Source: Liolophura sinensis
Lineage: Eukaryota > Mollusca > Polyplacophora > Chitonida > Chitonidae
Length of the DNA stretch: 64,000 bases
Direction: 5' to 3'
Assembly (NCBI RefSeq): GCF_032854445.1
Contig: NC_088304.1
Coordinates: 14,087,704-14,151,703, forward strand
In this document: positions 59,847 through 64,000 of the stretch, one piece after another
Position numbering within the stretch: position 1 is the stretch's first letter
Layout: every line of letters starts with the position of its first letter
The notes under the pieces: generated by a model
What the model was told of the DNA's origin: nothing
Databases searched by the model: none
Seen by the model: the letters and a program-made list of their open reading frames with translations, nothing else
Translations under genes and position numbers: made by a program

Positions 59847-60345
59847 CAAATACATTGGACTTTTATATATACCAAATATATTGGCTTTAATTTGTGGGTA
59901 TGCCAAATACATCATATTCAAATACAGTGGACTAGTGTGTATACCAGATACATTTGTGGGGCCTCCGTGGCTCAGTTGGTTAGCGCACTAGCACAGCGCA
60001 ATGACCCAGGAGTCTCTCACCAATGTGGTCACTGTGAGTTCAAGTCCAGCTCATGCTGGCTTCCTCTCTGTGGGAAGGTCTGCCAGCAGCCTGTGGATGG
60101 TCGTAGGTTTTTTCTGGGCTGTGCCTGGTTTCCTTCCACGATAATGCTGCCCGCCATCGTATAAGTGAAATATTCTTGAGTACGGCATAAAACACCAATC
60201 AAATAAATAAATAAATAAATAAATAAATACATTTGCTTTAATTTGTGGATATGTCAAATACACCATATTCAAATACATTGGTCTTTTGTATATACGAAAT
60301 ACATTTGCTTTAAATTGAGGATATGCCAAATACATTATATTCATG
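59847..60345. repeat. 72 bp tandem repeat, three units, split by a SINE
   Basis: Units contain TTTAATTTGTGGGTATGCCA and CAAATACATCATATTCAAAT; the SINE at 59957-60226 interrupts the second. Confidence 0.85.
59948..60235 (+). mobile_element. Full-length V-SINE-like SINE inside a tandem repeat
   Basis: ATACATTTG at 59948-59956 and 60227-60235 flanks the SINE (59957-60226), which splits a 72 bp tandem array. Head and tail are complete. Confidence 0.92.
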
Positions 60346-60559
60346 CATTCACTTAGATTGAAGCAGTGCTAAATCCATACATGTATCTAAATACTTCAGA
60401 ACTTTTTAGTAAATAAGTTTCCTCTGTACTCAACATTATTTTGTATAAAGAAAACAACAAAATTTAAGATTTCAACGAAGTTGAACGATTTTAAGCTTGT
60501 ATTGTTGTTTAAATACTGTAAATGTAGGTGGCATCATAGCTACATCTCGGTGTTTGGGT

Positions 60560-61725
60560 AATAGGAAGCTTGCCATTCCCGGTCCTGTATCATTTTTATT
60601 GTACATTAATGACATCACCACATCATCAGGTATTCTGGATTTTACATTATTTGCTGATGATACAATTTCCGATTGGCTGACAGCTAACCGCTTGTCCCTT
60701 ATTATTAGTAAAACAAAATGCATGCACATAAATGTATCCAAAAATAAGGCACTTCCGCCATTGTTATATTCGCATGGTGTTGAAACAGCCAGCCTTCAAG
60801 AACGCAAGTTCTCGGGAGTTTATTTTAATTCAAGGCTGTCTTGGACATCTCACATTAACTTTATTAGTAAGAAGGTATCCAGAAATATTGGCATTGTCCA
60901 ACACATTCGAGCAAATGTCAACAAAAAAACACTTTTTATTTTGTACTACTCTCTGATATTCCCTTATCTTTCCTGTGCCAATGTTTTATGGGGTACCACA
61001 TACATGAGTCATCTCCATCCCTTAGTAGTTCTTCAGAAACGCATCATCCGCCTCATCACTTTCTCACAAAGACTGGATCATGTGGCTCAAATATTTAAGA
61101 ACCACAAAATCCTTCCACTTGCACAAATACATAGATACTCATCCTTGCTACTCAGACGTAAATTCACTCACCAATCACCCTCTCTTCCTCACAAATTTCA
61201 ACAGCTGTTCAAAAGACAATCTGACGTTTACCCAACCAGTTTCAATCTCCATGTGCCTTTTCTAACTTCAAATCTATCCACACATTTCATCAGATCATCA
61301 CCCCCCAGGCAGTGGAATAGGCTTCCTCCAAACCTCAAAGTAATCAATGACACGTCTTTATTTAAATCCAGGTTAAAAGATTTTTTAATTAACAATATTT
61401 GATCCACATTAGTCATACAATCTATGATACAGAAGGTGTCACACTTAACATCATTCACACTATTGTATAGTTAACTGATGTTTTTGTAGTGTTACATTTC
61501 TGTGTGAGTTTTTTTGCCCCGAGATAAATTTGTTTTTTGTTAATACAACTGTTCACTAATTATCGCTCGTCATCAAGTATGTATTATTATTATTTGATAA
61601 TAATAATGAGTCAGGGATAGAACAAGTCCCTCGGACTTTATTCCCGCAATTTACGAGATGTAATTATACATATATTTACGTATGGTGAATAAACATTCAA
61701 CTCAATTCAAAAAAAAAAAAAAAAA
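60560..61725 (+). mobile_element. 3' end of a non-LTR retrotransposon (LINE)
   Basis: An uninterrupted frame to the stop at 61402 shows the reverse-transcriptase motifs FLLYINDI and FADDT (60650-60664), then LTANRLSL, a thumb-like stretch and a closing QWNRLPPN segment, as in Jockey/CR1-like elements. It ends in a 3' UTR and a poly(A) run at 61709-61725. Everything upstream of FLLYIND, including the endonuclease, is missing. Between FADDT and the helix before LTANRLSL about 25-30 residues usual for the family are absent without breaking the frame. The open frame suggests a fairly young insertion; the element cannot be active. Confidence 0.88.
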
Positions 61726-61729
61726 GCTC

Positions 61730-62550
61730 TCCTGTAATGTGAGGTAAAATGTATGCAGTTACTTACGTAATTATTATTGGTAAATTTACTCGTGTTCAAA
61801 CATTTAATTATTTAAAGGTTAGTCATGTTGAAATCCTATACTCAAAGTCATTGTCAAGTATATGACATTCACAGTGAATCTGTGCCTTATCTGCCCCGGG
61901 CCAACAAAGGCTTTTATCAAAAAGTGAAGTTTACTAGACGACTATTTAGCATTGTTACAGATGAACCTACGTGTATATTTGGTGTCAGGGTCACGTAGAA
62001 ACAGTATCACTTTACGTGGCTGTGCATTGTACAAGAGATTGATTTCTACGTCCTACTTTGAAGTTGACTCTATATAACAGACAGAATGGCGCTTTAGGCT
62101 GGGTGTATGTCAGATATTCACTTCTCCAGGTGTAATGGCACACCTGGTGTTGATGTGTGTATAATTGAGGGGTGTCAAATTGGAGTATTGGCATTCTGGT
62201 ATGTCAATGGCCGTGCTCTCGTGTGGAGTCAGATCACGATGTCTGTTACTTTTACGCAAACCTTTTGCTTTAATACATGTGAGAATTCTTGTAGATGCAT
62301 GGTCTGCAGTCTGTTTAATGGTCTGGTGGTATAGGAGCATCAAGATCGAAGATCAGTCCCATTCTTGAACAGAGAATTTTCAAGATTTCCCTACATCCAG
62401 GACACTGAAAGTTTATGTGGTCTTACATGAAATTATCAGGCGAGCACTTGCCTGCAGTAAATATAACTTTATACATAGCATGTAAAATTGACTGCACAGG
62501 TAAAACTTGTTCTTAAACGTTGATACTTCGGGCGCTCTAGTTTCCCTTCT
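61730..62550. other. Gene-free stretch after the LINE
   Basis: Unique sequence; no recognised exon or repeat. Confidence 0.35.
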
Positions 62551-62554
62551 ATAC

Positions 62555-62640
62555 ATGAAACAGCATGGCTGCCATTGTGTATTTTGGTGAAATATTCTTC
62601 ACTGCAGTGTTAAGCAGATGTCAAATAAAATAAAATCTAA
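62555..62640 (+). mobile_element. Diverged 3' fragment of a V-SINE-like SINE
   Basis: The motif GTGAAATATTCTTCACTGCA and an AAATAAAATAAAAT tail remain. Confidence 0.5.
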
Positions 62641-62719
62641 AATAAGATTTATCGTATCATTTGTAGTTTTGCTGGGGACCCATGTTTATAATGGTAGCCA
62701 AATATTTACTCCGTGATGA

Positions 62720-62985
62720 AGATATCTAAGACAAGATTTTTGCCCTCACTTGTCCTGATTCCTCAGTCTTTTTGGATATGAAAGGTCAACAGTCAGTACA
62801 GTTTAGGCACATTTTATAATTTATGTTTGACACAGAACTACATTGGTTGGATTGGCCAATTCCAGGGCTTCACAAAATGCATAAGTTTGTTAGTACACAC
62901 TGTATAATGCCTGGAGAATACTGTTGAATAAACACCTTGCAAACATGCAAAAAGGTTGAAGAATTGCAGTAAATGAATGCTTCAT
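62720..62985 (-). repeat. Dispersed repeat family 4, inverted
   Basis: Contains CCAGGGCTTCACAAAATGC and AACACCTTGCAAACATGC, the complements of the family marks. Confidence 0.6.
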
Positions 62986-63197
62986 AGGGACTAAAGTATT
63001 AATCTCAGTATATGTCAAAGTTTCTTTTGAGCTATGGACTTGACTTTTCAGCCTGTTAAGATTGTGTAACATCTCTAATTAACTGCATTTTACCTGTGTT
63101 TTTAGACAGGTGTGTTTATGATGTATAAAGTACATTAAAGTCCCTTGTTCACAAGTTGTGTGACCTTGTGTGACCTGACTTGTACCTTTACCAACAG

Positions 63198-63253
63198 GAT
63201 TAGATGGATCCTCTACAATGTGGACGTCTGGAATCCCATTTTCACTTACATGA
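63198..63253 (+). CDS. Possible further exon after 57619, ending in a stop
   Basis: A fair acceptor (CCTTTACCAACAG) is followed in the expected phase 1 by LDGSSTMWTSGIPFSLT and TGA at 63251. It could be an alternative last exon of the smoothelin-domain gene. It is short, no poly(A) signal is evident close by, and a second frame is also open here, so chance is quite possible. Confidence 0.18.
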
Positions 63254-63449
63254 GCACGCTACATCCAGGTCATATGATACTCTTGTGTGGTTTGGAAAAA
63301 AAAACCCCAAAAACAAGTAAAGCTGTGCTCTACATATGTACATGTATACTTGTGTTTCGACCAGCAAGAAAAGCTGTTAAAGATATGAAGGCATGCATGT
63401 ATTTGTACAACCCTGTGCCAGATTAGAACATTCAACATTTAGTCAATGC

Positions 63450-63747
63450 AAAAAACTGATCAGGCCTGCGTGGCTCAGAGGGTTAGCAGGCTAGTGCAGC
63501 ATAATAACCCAGGAGTCTCTCACCAATGCAGTCGCTGTGAGTACAAGTCCAGCTCATGCTGGCTTCCTGTTCGGCCGTACATGGGAAGGTCTGCCAGCAA
63601 CCTGCGGATGGTTGTGGGTTTCCATCAGGCTCTGCCCAGTTTGCTCCCACCATAATGTTGACCACCAATGTCGTATAAGTGAAATATTTTTGAGTATGGC
63701 ATAAAACACCAATCAAATAAATAAAAAGAAAAATAAAAAAACTGATC
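63450..63747 (+). mobile_element. Full-length V-SINE-like SINE with target-site duplication
   Basis: AAAAAACTGATC at 63450-63461 and 63736-63747 flanks the element. The head starts AGGCCTGCGTGGCTCAGAGG. Confidence 0.92.
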
Positions 63748-63899
63748 TTTGGAGAAGCACTGAAGGGTTTGAGTTTGCCATAAGATAGTTACTCCCCTTT
63801 ATAGTAAGTCCTTATTAATTTGACAGTATTGTGATCCAGTGATAACATTTATCTTCTGAATTATGTTTTATGAATTATTGGAATTTCTGACTATTAAGG

Positions 63900-63985
63900 C
63901 TACATGGAGCTTCCTAGTCATATGACTAAAAAATTGTTAAGTACGATGTTAAACCACAAGCACTCACTCACTCACTCACTCACTC
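63900..63985 (+). mobile_element. 3' end of a CTCA-tailed SINE
   Basis: Only the last part of the family is present: CATATGACTAAAAAATTGTT, GATGTTAAACCACAAGC and (ACTC)n. Confidence 0.8.
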
Positions 63986-64000
63986 AAGTGAAGAAAGAAC

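Overview
The window is a stretch of an invertebrate animal genome, most likely a mollusc or a close lophotrochozoan relative. The inference rests on AT-rich sequence with short coding exons, long repeat-filled introns, and two tRNA-headed SINE families of the kind common in molluscs. One has a conserved tail around 'CTTGAGTACGGCGTAAAAC' (V-SINE/RUDI-like). The other ends in (CTCA)n. There is no bacterial-style gene packing, operon or CRISPR array.

Layout. (1) 157-5710: a four-exon gene, with introns in matching phases, for a secreted protein of about 273 residues. It has a PAN/apple-like cysteine-rich N-terminus and a galactose-binding-like (F5/8 type C-like) C-terminus. (2) 1093-12629 and 13664-25169: two near-identical copies of one 11.5 kb segment, separated by an exactly 200-base N gap (12630-12829) and about 0.8 kb of repeats. 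Exons 2-4 of the first gene, a coiled-coil/CCAAT first-exon candidate, and all repeats in the segment occur twice. Exon 1 of the first gene occurs once. The simplest reading is two alleles placed in tandem at a scaffold join, but a true tandem duplication cannot be excluded from sequence alone. (3) About 22.1 kb to beyond the right edge: a long gene for a smoothelin-domain protein. Four exons are well supported (32968-33804, 34700-34775, 36543-36739, 57532-57619), all on the + strand with matching phases. A coiled-coil first exon at 22153-22283 (and its twin at 9629-9759) is a weaker candidate. The 21 kb intron between the last two exons is filled with repeats.

The non-coding part is repeat-dense: about 25 SINE pieces (several with clear target-site duplications), one 3' LINE fragment with an open reverse-transcriptase tail, a long inverted-repeat (foldback/MITE) family, a second MITE family with a SINE nested in its terminal repeat, three other dispersed repeats, and about a dozen minisatellites (units 20, 22, 24, 34, 42, 44, 54, 54, 72, 74 and 115 bp). 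The 115 bp array is notable because it triplicates the 5' splice donor of the main smoothelin-gene exon. Most long open frames in the window are by-products of minisatellites whose unit has no stop codon.

The two genes show no sign of acting together: one encodes a secreted, possibly carbohydrate-binding protein and the other a cytoplasmic, probably actin-associated protein. All identities, copy counts and repeat boundaries were judged by eye. No alignment or database search was run.
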